Shown: positions 16,825 to 24,799 of the stretch, in pieces
How the letters are laid out: the number at the start of each line of letters is the position of its first letter
Position numbering within the stretch: the stretch's first letter is position 1
NCBI GenBank assembly: GCA_020025425.1
Contig: JAHHSD010000011.1
Span: 1-44,445, forward strand
DNA from: Oscillospiraceae bacterium
GTDB taxonomy: Bacteria; Bacillota; Clostridia; Oscillospirales; Oscillospiraceae
Direction: 5' to 3'
Length of the DNA: 44,445 bases
Translations under genes and position numbers: made by a program
The notes under the pieces: model-generated
Databases searched by the model: none
Told to the model about the DNA's origin: nothing
What the model saw: only the letters and a program-made list of their open reading frames with translations

Positions 16825-18771
16825 TTATGCCCCGGCGATCGCCCGCAGGCGGCGCAGGATGGCCGAGTCGTCCAGATCCACCTTCTCCTCCACCTGATTG
16901 AAGGAGATAAACAGGTTGTCCCGGTTCTGGGACAGGCAGATCAGCCCCCGCTCCGCAAACACGTCCAGGCAGAGCAGGGTGTGGGCCAGGGTCTCCCGCT
17001 GTCCGGTGGCCCGGGCGGTCCCCCGGGCGATACGGGCGGCGGTGTCCTCCACGCCGGGCCGGCCGGCGCTCTCCCGCTGCAAATAGCGCCACAGGGCCAC
17101 AAACTCCCGGCGGGTAGGCAGGAGAGTGCGGGCCTCGTCGGCCGTCAGGGCGCTCCCCCGGTAGTATTTCTGGTAAACGGCCCGCTCGGCCTGGGCCCTG
17201 GTCATGGCGGGCCGCAGGTCCACCACCTGTAACTGCACCGAGCGCACGCCGCGGAATTCGTTGATCTGGGGGTAAAAGGCCACATCCACCCGGCAGCCGG
17301 GGTGGACCCCCAGCTCAGCCCCGTCGGCGGAGAAGAAAATGGCGTCCAGCTCCACGCCCCGGGCCTCCAGCCGCAGCTTCAGGTGCCTGCCGTGGCCCAC
17401 CTGGGCGCAGGTCTGCACCAGCGCCCCCCGCAGGGCCAGCACGGGCCGGGGATTGTCCGTCCCGCAGGGCTCCAGCCGGTCCAGCTCCTCCACCGCCCTC
17501 AGGGTCAGCTCCTGGGGCTGGATCACGGCGTCAATGGCCAGGGTGGGCACATACTGCCCGCCTCCGGTCTCCAGGGCGGCTGTCCGCAGCCGCCGGGCCA
17601 GCTCGGGCACCTGCTCCGCCCGGACAGTGAAGCCGGCGGCCAGGGCGTGGCCTCCAAAGCCCTCCAGCAGCTCCGAGCAGCCGGAGAGCAGCTCAAACAG
17701 ATTGATATTTTCCCGGGAGCGGCAGGAACCCTTCCCCATGCCGTCCTCCGTGAGGCAGACCATAAAGGCGGGGCAGCCGTATTTCTCGCACAGGCGGGAG
17801 GCCACGATGCCCACCACGCCCTGGTGCCAGCCCGGGTCTGCCAGCAGCACCGCGCCGGTCTGCGGGGCCCGGTCCAGCCGGTCCACGCACTGCTGGAAAA
17901 TATCCCCCTCGATGGTCTGGCGCTCCCGGTTCAGCTCGCACAGCCGCTGGGCCAGCTGCACCCCCCGGACGCTGTCCCGGGTGAGCAGGAGCTCCAGGGC
18001 CAGCCTGGCCTGGCCCATCCGCCCGGCGGCATTGATCCGGGGCGCCAGGGTATAACCCACCGATACGGCGGTGATGGGCTTATCGTCCAGTCCGGTCTCG
18101 TGAATGAGGAGCGACAGCCCCAGCCGGGTGTGGCGGCTCAGCTGCTCCAGGCCCCGGCGGACGATCATCCGGTTGAGCCCCGTCATGGACATCACATCAG
18201 CGACGGTGCCCACGGCGGTCAGGTCGGCGTACTCCTCCAGGGCGGCCCGGGGCAGGGCGTCCTTGCACTCGTGGTGGTCGGTGATCACCACGTCGATGCC
18301 CAGCCCGGCGGCATAGTCCACCTCGTCCACAGCGGTGATGCCGCAGTCCACCGTGATGATCAGGGAGACCCCCTGCTCCTTCAGCAGGTCCACTGCCTCC
18401 CGGTTCAGACCGTAGCCCTCCTCCAGGCGGTCGGGGATGTAGGAGGTGACCCGCGCCCCCCGGCGGGAGAGCAGATCGGTGAGCAGGCAGGTGGAGGTGA
18501 TGCCGTCCACGTCGTAGTCGCCATAGACCGCCACCAGCTCCCCCCGCTCCAGGGCCAGGTCGATCCGGGCCGCCGCCCGGTCCATGTCCCGCATGAGCAG
18601 GGGAGAGGGCAGCTCCTCCGGTCCTCCGCCCAGCAGCAGCTCCGCCTCCCGGGCACTTGCTACCCCCCGGGCAGCCAGCACGGTGGCCAGCAGGGGGGGC
18701 AGTCCGGCCTGTTCCAGATCCGCGCGGTGTTCTGCCTGGGAGGGGGCAACCTGCCATTTTGCATATTTCAT
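16825..18771 (-). CDS. recJ: Single-stranded-DNA exonuclease RecJ with apparent internal deletion
   Basis: A 5'-3' ssDNA exonuclease of the DHH family, acting in recombination and base-excision repair. The catalytic motifs are present: GDYDVDG (84-90), VDCG (141-144), DHH (165-167), GTVADVM (188-194) and GGHALAAGF later in the DHHA1 domain. An OB-type domain and a clostridial C-terminal extension follow. Unusual: after DHHECKDALP the sequence jumps to LEEYADLTAVGTVADVM within about five residues. RecJ homologues normally have ~35-45 residues here, with a NP...YPF...AGVGVAFKL segment. The reading frame is kept. The ATG follows GGAGGGGG. First gene of the long minus-strand operon, behind the promoter at 18833-18862. 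Confidence 0.93.
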   Translation of the reverse strand: MKYAKWQVAPSQAEHRADLEQAGLPPLLATVLAARGVASAREAELLLGGGPEELPSPLLMRDMDRAAARIDLALERGELVAVYGDYDVDGITSTCLLTDLLSRRGARVTSYIPDRLEEGYGLNREAVDLLKEQGVSLIITVDCGITAVDEVDYAAGLGIDVVITDHHECKDALPRAALEEYADLTAVGTVADVMSMTGLNRMIVRRGLEQLSRHTRLGLSLLIHETGLDDKPITAVSVGYTLAPRINAAGRMGQARLALELLLTRDSVRGVQLAQRLCELNRERQTIEGDIFQQCVDRLDRAPQTGAVLLADPGWHQGVVGIVASRLCEKYGCPAFMVCLTEDGMGKGSCRSRENINLFELLSGCSELLEGFGGHALAAGFTVRAEQVPELARRLRTAALETGGGQYVPTLAIDAVIQPQELTLRAVEELDRLEPCGTDNPRPVLALRGALVQTCAQVGHGRHLKLRLEARGVELDAIFFSADGAELGVHPGCRVDVAFYPQINEFRGVRSVQLQVVDLRPAMTRAQAERAVYQKYYRGSALTADEARTLLPTRREFVALWRYLQRESAGRPGVEDTAARIARGTARATGQRETLAHTLLCLDVFAERGLICLSQNRDNLFISFNQVEEKVDLDDSAILRRLRAIAGA

Positions 18772-18832
18772 TGTGACCCCCTCCTCTCTCAGTTCCCGGA
18801 TTGGGCGTCCGAAAACCGCAATTTCAAAAAAG

Positions 18833-18862
18833 ATTATAACATATTTTTGCCATAAGGTTCAA
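18833..18862 (-). promoter_or_regulatory. Sigma-A promoter of the recJ-rel-dtd operon
   Basis: Minus strand: TTGAAC (18857-18862), 18-nt spacer, perfect TATAAT (18833-18838), about 60 nt upstream of the recJ start codon. It is divergent from the miaA promoter about 80 nt away. Confidence 0.7.
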
Positions 18863-18943
18863 GATAAATCCATCATCCCGCCCAACTTGCCCCGCCCTCC
18901 GGCGGGCGGTCCCCGAAAAATCCGTTCGTGCGGCCCGGGGGCG

Positions 18944-18972
18944 TTGATACTCCCACCGGATTGTGTTAAAAT
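18944..18972 (+). promoter_or_regulatory. Sigma-A promoter of miaA-hfq operon
   Basis: TTGATA (18944-18949), 17-nt spacer, TAAAAT (18967-18972), each box 5/6 to consensus, 55 nt upstream of the miaA start. Confidence 0.75.
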
Positions 18973-19027
18973 AAGTTGTTAAAGCTCCGGAACCCCGCGA
19001 TTCCGGACCAGGAGAGGAGGCGGCGTC

Positions 19028-19972
19028 ATGCCCCCGAAAATTTTAGTGGTGGTGGGCCCCACCGCCTCGGGAAAGACCAGGCTGGCCGTGGAGCTGGCCC
19101 TGCGCCACAACGGAGAGGTGGTCTCCGCCGACTCCATGCAGATCTACCGCCGCATGGACATCGGCACCGCCAAGCCCACCCCGGAGGAGATGCAGGGGGT
19201 CCCCCACCACATGCTGGATGTGGCCGAGCCGGACGAGGACTTTTCCGTGGCCCGGTATGTGGAGCTGGCCGCCGCCTGTGTGGACGACATCCTGGCCCGG
19301 GGGCGGCTGCCCATCCTGGCCGGGGGCACCGGGCTGTATGTGGACTCTCTGCTCTCCGGGCGGACCTTTGCCGCCTTCTCCCCCAAAAGCCCCCTGCGGG
19401 GCGAGCTGGAGGAGAAGCTGGCCCGGGTGGGGGGCGCGGCCATGCTGGAGGAGCTGCGCGCCATTGACCCGGAGGCCGCCCAGCGGCTCCACCCCAACGA
19501 TGAGAAGCGGATCGTCCGGGCCCTGGAGGTGTGGTACGAGACGGGCAAGACCATCTCCCAGCACAACCGGGAGACCCAGGCCATCCCGCCCCGGTACCAG
19601 GCCCTGAAGCTGGGCCTGGCCTTTGAGCGCCGGGAGGACATGTGGGAGCGCATCGACCGCCGGGTGGACGAGATGATGTCCGCCGGTCTGGCGGAGGAGA
19701 TCCGCGCCCTGCTGGAGGAGGGCATCCCCGCGGGATGCACCGCCATGCAGGCCATCGGCTACAAGGAGATGGTCCGGGCCGTCCGGGAGGGCGGGGACCT
19801 GAACGCCGCCGCCCAGGAGGTCAAGCTCCGCTCCCGGCAGTACGCCAAGCGCCAGCTGACCTGGTTCCGCCGGGACACGGGCACACATTGGCACCTGTGG
19901 GGCCGGGAACCGGATTTTCCCGCCGCCTTACGGGCTTCGACAAATTTTATGGAAGATTTTGGTTTAGTATAG
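19028..19972 (+). CDS. miaA: tRNA dimethylallyltransferase
   Basis: Transfers a dimethylallyl group to A37 of tRNAs reading UNN codons. The 314-residue protein has the P-loop GPTASGKT (10-17), DSMQIYRRMDIGTAKP (35-50), and the ending KRQLTWFRRDT typical of MiaA. The ATG follows GGAGAGGAGG. It is followed by hfq about 90 nt later, the pairing seen in many bacteria. Confidence 0.97.
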   Translation: MPPKILVVVGPTASGKTRLAVELALRHNGEVVSADSMQIYRRMDIGTAKPTPEEMQGVPHHMLDVAEPDEDFSVARYVELAAACVDDILARGRLPILAGGTGLYVDSLLSGRTFAAFSPKSPLRGELEEKLARVGGAAMLEELRAIDPEAAQRLHPNDEKRIVRALEVWYETGKTISQHNRETQAIPPRYQALKLGLAFERREDMWERIDRRVDEMMSAGLAEEIRALLEEGIPAGCTAMQAIGYKEMVRAVREGGDLNAAAQEVKLRSRQYAKRQLTWFRRDTGTHWHLWGREPDFPAALRASTNFMEDFGLV

Positions 19973-20063
19973 TGGCACTGAGGCCCGCGAGGGCCCGGGG
20001 TGCGTCTGGGGCCGCAGTCCAATCCCCCACCGCACCTGAATAGAAAAAGGAGTGCTACATACT

Positions 20064-20300
20064 ATGCAGAAAACCAGCAATCTTCAGGAGATTTTCCTCG
20101 CCCAGGCCCGCCGCGACCGCCGTCCCGTCACCATTTTTCTGATGAACGGCTACCAGATGCGGGGCTATGTGACGGGCTTTGATTCCTTTACCGTGGTGCT
20201 GACCACCGACGGAAAACAGCAGATGATCTATAAACACGCCATATCCACCATTATTCCCGAGCGGCCCGTCCCCCTGTGTCAGCCGGGCGAGCTGAGCTGA
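20064..20300 (+). CDS. hfq: RNA chaperone Hfq
   Basis: Hexameric Sm-like RNA-binding protein that mediates sRNA-mRNA pairing. The 78-residue sequence carries the Sm1 region (LAQARRDRRPVTIFLMNGYQ) and the Sm2 signature YKHAIST. The short C-terminus is typical of Gram-positive Hfq. A GTG at 20052 is in frame but lies inside the AAAAAGGAG ribosome-binding site; the ATG at 20064 begins the conserved MQKTSNLQE. Confidence 0.97.
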   Translation: MQKTSNLQEIFLAQARRDRRPVTIFLMNGYQMRGYVTGFDSFTVVLTTDGKQQMIYKHAISTIIPERPVPLCQPGELS

Positions 20301-20343
20301 CCGGCCGGGCCGGTGGGCGGCCGGAGCAGAAAGAGAGATCGTT

Positions 20344-21609
20344 ATGAAGCAGGGCAACGCCCTTGTTAAATTTGTTATGATGCTGCTGGCAGCAGCGCTG
20401 GTCTGTTATATGGGCTTTTATGTCTGGAATAGCCTGACCACCCCCTTCACCACAACCTACGCCTACCACTACACCGTCCACGACGGCGTCCAGACCCAGG
20501 GCTGGCTGGCCCGGAAGGAATCCGTGCTGCCGCCCCAGGCGGGCATTGTGGATCTGACCCGGGGCGAGGCCGAAAAGGTGGGCGTGGGCCAGACCATCGC
20601 CCTGGTCCACCGGGACAGCCGGGCCGTGGCCGCCCAGGAGGAGCTGAACCAGCTGGCGGGGGAGATCGCCCTTCTGGACTACGCCATGGGCCAGGGGGAC
20701 AGCTCCGTCTCCACCGCCAAGCTGGACGAGACCATCCTCCAGTCCCTGGTGGCGCTGCGCTCCAAGGCCTCCCGCCAGGACTTCACCCAGCTGGAGGATC
20801 AGACCCTCGCTGTAAAGAGCCTGGTGCTGAAGCGGAACGCCTCCTACGGCCAGACCCTGGACCCCGCCCTGCTGGCCGCCCGGCGGCAGGAGCTGGCCAC
20901 TCAGTACCAGGAGCTGAAAAACCAGTCCAATGGAGCAACCACCCGTATTCAGGCCACGGAGAGCGGCGTTTTCTCCGCCCTGGTAGACGGCTATGAGACC
21001 CTGCTCACCCCCAGCGCTATCCTGTCCATGACCCCCACCCAGCTGGATCAGCTGAAGGGGGCCCATGTGGACGGCGGGAACTCGCCGGGCAAGCTCATCA
21101 CCTCCCAGAAGTGGTCCTTTGTCACCGCCCTGGGTCAGGACTACGCGTCCCGTCTGAAAATCGGACAGACCGTCACCCTTGGCTTCACCGGCGACTTTAA
21201 CCAGGAGGTCTCCATGCTGGTGGAGCACATCGGGGAGGGGGAGAACGGCCGCCACACCGTGGTTTTCTCCTCGGACCAGTTCCTGTCCCGCACAACTCTG
21301 CTGCGGGCCCAGAGCGCCGAGCTGATCTACGCCTCCTACACCGGTCTGCGCGTGCCCAAAACCGCCCTGCGCATGGTGGAGCAGACCGTGACCGACCCGG
21401 AGAGCAAGGAGTCCAAGACGGTCAATGTGATGGGCGTCTATGCCATCGTGGGCGGACGGGCGGAATTCAAGCCCGCCAAGGTGGTCACCGAGGGCAGCGA
21501 TTACTATGTGATCGCCCCGGATTCCCAGGGCGGACGGGCCCTGCGGGCCGGCGACAAGATCATCGTCCGGGCCACCGATCTCTATGACGGAAAACTGTTG
21601 GAATACTGA
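20344..21609 (+). CDS. Membrane-anchored HlyD-like adaptor protein
   Basis: A 421-residue protein with one N-terminal transmembrane helix (about 8-27) and a large extracytoplasmic part. It has barrel-sandwich-like stretches, a central Gln/Leu-rich helical segment (about 100-200), and beta-rich C-terminal domains with PKTALR, resembling HlyD/RND-type periplasmic adaptors. Such adaptors usually work with an ABC or RND transporter, but none is encoded here; it sits between hfq and yggS-sepF-divIVA. It may be an envelope or division-linked protein rather than part of an efflux pump; this is inference from position. The ATG follows AAAGAGAG. Confidence 0.75.
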   Translation: MKQGNALVKFVMMLLAAALVCYMGFYVWNSLTTPFTTTYAYHYTVHDGVQTQGWLARKESVLPPQAGIVDLTRGEAEKVGVGQTIALVHRDSRAVAAQEELNQLAGEIALLDYAMGQGDSSVSTAKLDETILQSLVALRSKASRQDFTQLEDQTLAVKSLVLKRNASYGQTLDPALLAARRQELATQYQELKNQSNGATTRIQATESGVFSALVDGYETLLTPSAILSMTPTQLDQLKGAHVDGGNSPGKLITSQKWSFVTALGQDYASRLKIGQTVTLGFTGDFNQEVSMLVEHIGEGENGRHTVVFSSDQFLSRTTLLRAQSAELIYASYTGLRVPKTALRMVEQTVTDPESKESKTVNVMGVYAIVGGRAEFKPAKVVTEGSDYYVIAPDSQGGRALRAGDKIIVRATDLYDGKLLEY

Positions 21610-21648
21610 GGACCTGCCGGTCCCAGCATCTTGTGGAGGTGGAGCACC

Positions 21649-22377
21649 ATGACATTAGAGGAACAGATCCGCTCCGTTCGGGAACGGATCGACGCAGCGG
21701 CCCGCGGGGCGGGCCGGGACCCCAGCGAGATCACCCTCTGCGCGGCTACCAAGACCCGCTCGGACGACACGATCCGGGCCGCCATCGCCGCCGGGGTCCG
21801 GGTGTGCGGCGAGAACCGGGTCCAGGAGCTGACCGCCCACCTGGAGACCCAGGCCTACACCGGGGCGGAGGTCCATTTTATCGGCCACCTCCAGACCAAC
21901 AAGGTGAACAAGGTGGTGGGCAGGGTGGACCTCATCCACTCGGTGGACTCCGCCCACCTGCTCACGGCCATCGACGCCCAGGCCAAAAAGCTGGGCATCT
22001 GTCAGGACATCCTGCTGGAGGTCAACATCGGCCGGGAGGAGAGCAAGGGGGGCATTTCCCCCGAACAGACCGCAGATCTGGCCGCCCAGGCGGCTGCCCT
22101 GGAGCATGTCCGGCTGCGGGGCCTCATGGCAATTCCTCCCATTTGTGCCGTGCCCGGCGGAAATCGGCGTTTTTTTGCGGAAATGTATCGACTTTTTGTT
22201 GACATAAGAGAGAAAATGTCCGATAATCAGAGTATCGTAAACTGTCTGTCCATGGGCATGAGCGGCGACTTTGAGGACGCCATCGCCCAGGGCTCCACCC
22301 TGGTCCGGATCGGAACTGCTCTGTTCGGGCCCAGGCCCCCAAAACAACCACCCGTCTCTGACCAGCCCCGTCTCTGA
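21649..22377 (+). CDS. YggS/PLPBP family PLP homeostasis protein
   Basis: A PLP-binding protein with an alanine-racemase-like barrel and no established catalytic activity, which maintains B6 and amino-acid homeostasis. The 242-residue length is standard. The PLP lysine is K35 in CAATKTRS; GENRVQEL, HFIGHLQTNK and the phosphate-binding CLSMGMSGDFEDAI are conserved. The ATG at 21649 follows GGAGGTGGAG; a TTG 18 nt earlier is inside that site. It lies upstream of sepF, as in the ylmE-sepF arrangement of Firmicutes. Confidence 0.96.
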   Translation: MTLEEQIRSVRERIDAAARGAGRDPSEITLCAATKTRSDDTIRAAIAAGVRVCGENRVQELTAHLETQAYTGAEVHFIGHLQTNKVNKVVGRVDLIHSVDSAHLLTAIDAQAKKLGICQDILLEVNIGREESKGGISPEQTADLAAQAAALEHVRLRGLMAIPPICAVPGGNRRFFAEMYRLFVDIREKMSDNQSIVNCLSMGMSGDFEDAIAQGSTLVRIGTALFGPRPPKQPPVSDQPRL

Positions 22378-22416
22378 CGGACGGATCGATACGAATGAAA
22401 AGAGAGGTTTTCCGTT

Positions 22417-22896
22417 ATGGGTTTTATGGATGAGCTGAAACGTCTGGCCCGCCCCTATGAGGACGAGGACGACGACGATTTTGAGGATGATTTTCAGGAG
22501 GAGACCCCCCGCGCCGCCGAGCGCCGCGAGCGGAGCAGCTCCCGCAGCGATACGCTGTACAATGCGCCCGCTGCCGAGCCTGAGCGCCGCGGCAACAAGG
22601 TGGTCAACATCCACACCACCACCCAGCTCCAGGTGGTGCTGGTCAAGCCCGACCGCTTTGAGAACGCGGCCGAGATCGCCGATCACCTGCGTGAGAAGCG
22701 CACCGTGGTGCTGAATCTGGAGTCCACCAACAAGGAGATCGCCCGCCGTCTGCTGGACTTCCTGTCCGGCGTGGCCTATGCCAACGAGGGCAAGATCAAG
22801 AAGGTGGCCATCTCCACCTACATCATCACCCCCTACAACGTGGACATCCTGGGGGACTTAATTGACGAGCTGGAGAACAACGGGCTCTATTTCTAA
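22417..22896 (+). CDS. sepF: Cell division protein SepF
   Basis: FtsZ-binding membrane tether that forms arcs at the division septum. The 159 residues begin with the MGFMDELKRL amphipathic membrane-targeting helix, then a strongly acidic, Arg/Ser-rich linker (about 15-60), then the conserved SepF domain (about 65-159) with LNLESTNKEIARRLLDFLSG and the ITPYNVDI ending. The upstream AGAGAGG is a weak-to-moderate ribosome-binding site. It is between yggS and divIVA, the usual division cluster. Confidence 0.97.
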   Translation: MGFMDELKRLARPYEDEDDDDFEDDFQEETPRAAERRERSSSRSDTLYNAPAAEPERRGNKVVNIHTTTQLQVVLVKPDRFENAAEIADHLREKRTVVLNLESTNKEIARRLLDFLSGVAYANEGKIKKVAISTYIITPYNVDILGDLIDELENNGLYF

Positions 22897-22934
22897 CTGA
22901 CAACACGCGCACGGCGCGAAGGAGGTAATTCACC

Positions 22935-23699
22935 ATGCTGACTCCTCAGGAGGTATCGGAGCGCGCATTTCCAAAGGCGTCCTTCGGCGGCTACAACATG
23001 GGGCAGGTGGACGAGTTCCTGGACCTGCTGACCGCAGATTACACCGCACTCTATAACGAGAATGCGGTGCTGAAAAATAAGATGAAGGTTCTGGTGGAAA
23101 AGGTGGAGGAGTACCGCTCCACCGAGGAGGCCATGCGCAAGGCCCTGATGACCGCCCAGCGCATGGCGGACGAGCTGGTCCAGGACGCCGAGCGGAAGAA
23201 GGCCGAGATCATGGCCGAGGCCGAGGAGGAGATCCGCAGCCGCACCGAGACCGTCCGAAAGGAGATCGAGGCGGAGCAGTTCCGTCTCAGTGCCGCCCAG
23301 AGTGCCACCGCCGCCTATGTGGCCAAGGTCCGTGCCCTCCATGAGCAGGAGCTGGCCCATCTGGATCAGCTCCACGAGCTGGCCCCCGACGCCGTCCCCT
23401 CCCAGGAAACAGAGGAGGACCGCACCGTCTCCGAGATCGACGACAACGTCCACCGCCTGCTGGCCCAGGCCATGGCGGACGCCACCGCCGAGAACCTGAA
23501 GGCCAAGGCCGCTGCCGAGCCCCAGGATCTGGCCGACACCTCCGAGTATCCCGTGGTGGAGGAGCAGGCGGAGGAACCCCAGGCAGAGGAGCAGCCCCAA
23601 GAGGCAGAAACAGAGCCCGAGCCTGAGCCTGTCTCCGGCAGCGCCCGGCGTCTCAACTTTGACAACCTCCAGTTCGGCCGGGATTACGAGATCGACTGA
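22935..23699 (+). CDS. divIVA: DivIVA-domain cell-division/polarity protein
   Basis: A coiled-coil protein that senses negative membrane curvature and organises septum and pole proteins. The 254-residue product has the DivIVA N-terminal domain (FPKASFGGYNMGQVDEFLD, about 11-30), then a long coiled coil rich in Glu/Lys/Ala (about 35-150). The tail is acidic and rich in Glu-Gln-Pro (about 195-235), ending in LNFDNLQFGRDYEID. The ATG follows AAGGAGGT. Last gene of the division operon. Confidence 0.93.
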   Translation: MLTPQEVSERAFPKASFGGYNMGQVDEFLDLLTADYTALYNENAVLKNKMKVLVEKVEEYRSTEEAMRKALMTAQRMADELVQDAERKKAEIMAEAEEEIRSRTETVRKEIEAEQFRLSAAQSATAAYVAKVRALHEQELAHLDQLHELAPDAVPSQETEEDRTVSEIDDNVHRLLAQAMADATAENLKAKAAAEPQDLADTSEYPVVEEQAEEPQAEEQPQEAETEPEPEPVSGSARRLNFDNLQFGRDYEID

Positions 23700-23709
23700 C
23701 CGCCGCCCC

Positions 23710-23738
23710 TTGACAAGGGCGCGGGCCTTTGATACCAT
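23710..23738 (+). promoter_or_regulatory. Putative promoter upstream of the yitT leader
   Basis: TTGACA (23710-23715), 17-nt spacer, TACCAT (23733-23738). The -35 is perfect and the -10 is 4/6. The expected start site falls just before the hairpin at 23750. Confidence 0.5.
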
Positions 23739-23749
23739 AACAACTATGT

Positions 23750-23798
23750 AAAAGAGCTTACGCGGATTATAACCTTTTGGTCCGTGTGAGCTCTTTTT
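23750..23798 (+). terminator. Rho-independent terminator (or attenuator) between divIVA and yitT
   Basis: A 17-bp stem (23750-23766 with 23781-23797, two G-U pairs, 14-nt loop) ends in a run of five Ts. It lies 50 nt after the divIVA stop and 32 nt before the YitT gene, so it terminates the division operon. Because a promoter-like sequence lies directly upstream, it might also attenuate yitT. Confidence 0.85.
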
Positions 23799-23829
23799 CG
23801 TCATTTATTCAGAAAGGAATGCAGTAATT

Positions 23830-24696
23830 ATGCCGAAATACAAGAGAATTTTAAAGGAAATCACCTACGAGATCATTGGCAGCATCCTGATCGCGGTGGG
23901 CATTTATAACTTCGCCGTGGCCTCCCAGTTCCCCATGACCGGGTTTTCGGGCATCTCCATGATCCTCAACCGCCTCTTTGGCGCGCCCATCGGCCTGACC
24001 CTCATCATCCTCAACATCCCGGTGTCCATCCTGTGCTACCGCCTGTTGGGCCGGGGCTTTTTCCTCCGGTCCCTGCGGTGTATCCTCATCTCATCCCTGA
24101 TGATCGACTATCTGGCCCCCCTGTTCCCCATCTACACCGGCGACCGGATGATCTCCGCCATCTGCACCGGCGTGCTGGGCGGCCTGGGCTACGCCCTGAT
24201 CTACACCCAGAACTCCTCCACCGGCGGCACCGACTTCATCATCATGGCCATCAAGGCCCTCAAGCCCTACCTCTCCCTGGGCAAGATCGCTTTCCTCTCT
24301 GACGTCGGCATCATCCTGGTGGGCGGCATCCTGTTCCGGGACATGGACGGCATCGTCTACGGCATGCTCATCAACTTCCTCTTTGCCCTGGCGGTGGACA
24401 AGGTGATCTACGGCGTCAACGCGGGCAAACTGGCCCTCATCGTCACCGACCACGGCAAGGAGGTGTGCAGCGCCATCGACGACTGCTGCGGCCGGGGCAG
24501 TACCATCCTGCGGGGCGCGGGCGGATACCAGGAGGAGGAGAAGCAGGTGGTCATGTGCGCCTGCGACAACAAGCAGATGTATTTTGTCCAGCAGACCGTG
24601 AAGGAAGTGGACCCCGGCGCCTTTACCATCGTGCTGGAGTCCAACGAGGTCCACGGCGAGGGCTTCCACGTATTCAGCGTGGGCGACCACAACTGA
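23830..24696 (+). CDS. YitT family membrane protein
   Basis: A 288-residue protein with an N-terminal membrane domain of about five to six helices (DUF161, about 12-200; QNSSTGGTDFI is a family signature) and a cytoplasmic C-terminal DUF2179 domain (about 205-285, including GRGSTILRGAGGY and the closing EVHGEGF). YitT proteins are widespread in Firmicutes; their transport function is not established. The ATG follows AGAAAGGA. It appears monocistronic, between the hairpin at 23750 and the promoter of the next operon. Confidence 0.93.
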   Translation: MPKYKRILKEITYEIIGSILIAVGIYNFAVASQFPMTGFSGISMILNRLFGAPIGLTLIILNIPVSILCYRLLGRGFFLRSLRCILISSLMIDYLAPLFPIYTGDRMISAICTGVLGGLGYALIYTQNSSTGGTDFIIMAIKALKPYLSLGKIAFLSDVGIILVGGILFRDMDGIVYGMLINFLFALAVDKVIYGVNAGKLALIVTDHGKEVCSAIDDCCGRGSTILRGAGGYQEEEKQVVMCACDNKQMYFVQQTVKEVDPGAFTIVLESNEVHGEGFHVFSVGDHN

Positions 24697-24723
24697 CGCC
24701 GGTTCTGTTTCTCTTTTTTATTC

Positions 24724-24751
24724 TTGACATATGTCATAAACGGGATATAAT
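24724..24751 (+). promoter_or_regulatory. Strong sigma-A promoter of the ORP-like operon
   Basis: Perfect TTGACA (24724-24729), 16-nt spacer, perfect TATAAT (24746-24751), about 49 nt upstream of the TTG start at 24800. Confidence 0.88.
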
Positions 24752-24774
24752 AGGGTTATAAATAGCATATGTCA
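24725..24774. promoter_or_regulatory. Paired palindromic operator candidates TGACATATGTCA
   Basis: TGACATATGTCA (24725-24736) is a perfect 12-bp palindrome over the -35 box. A second copy matching 10 of 12 (24763-24774) starts about 12 nt past the -10 box. Centres are 38 bp apart. The arrangement is that of a repressor site, most simply for the HTH protein encoded first in the operon. Confidence 0.55.
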
Positions 24775-24799
24775 GAAATAAGCCGAGGAGGTGGGCGCC

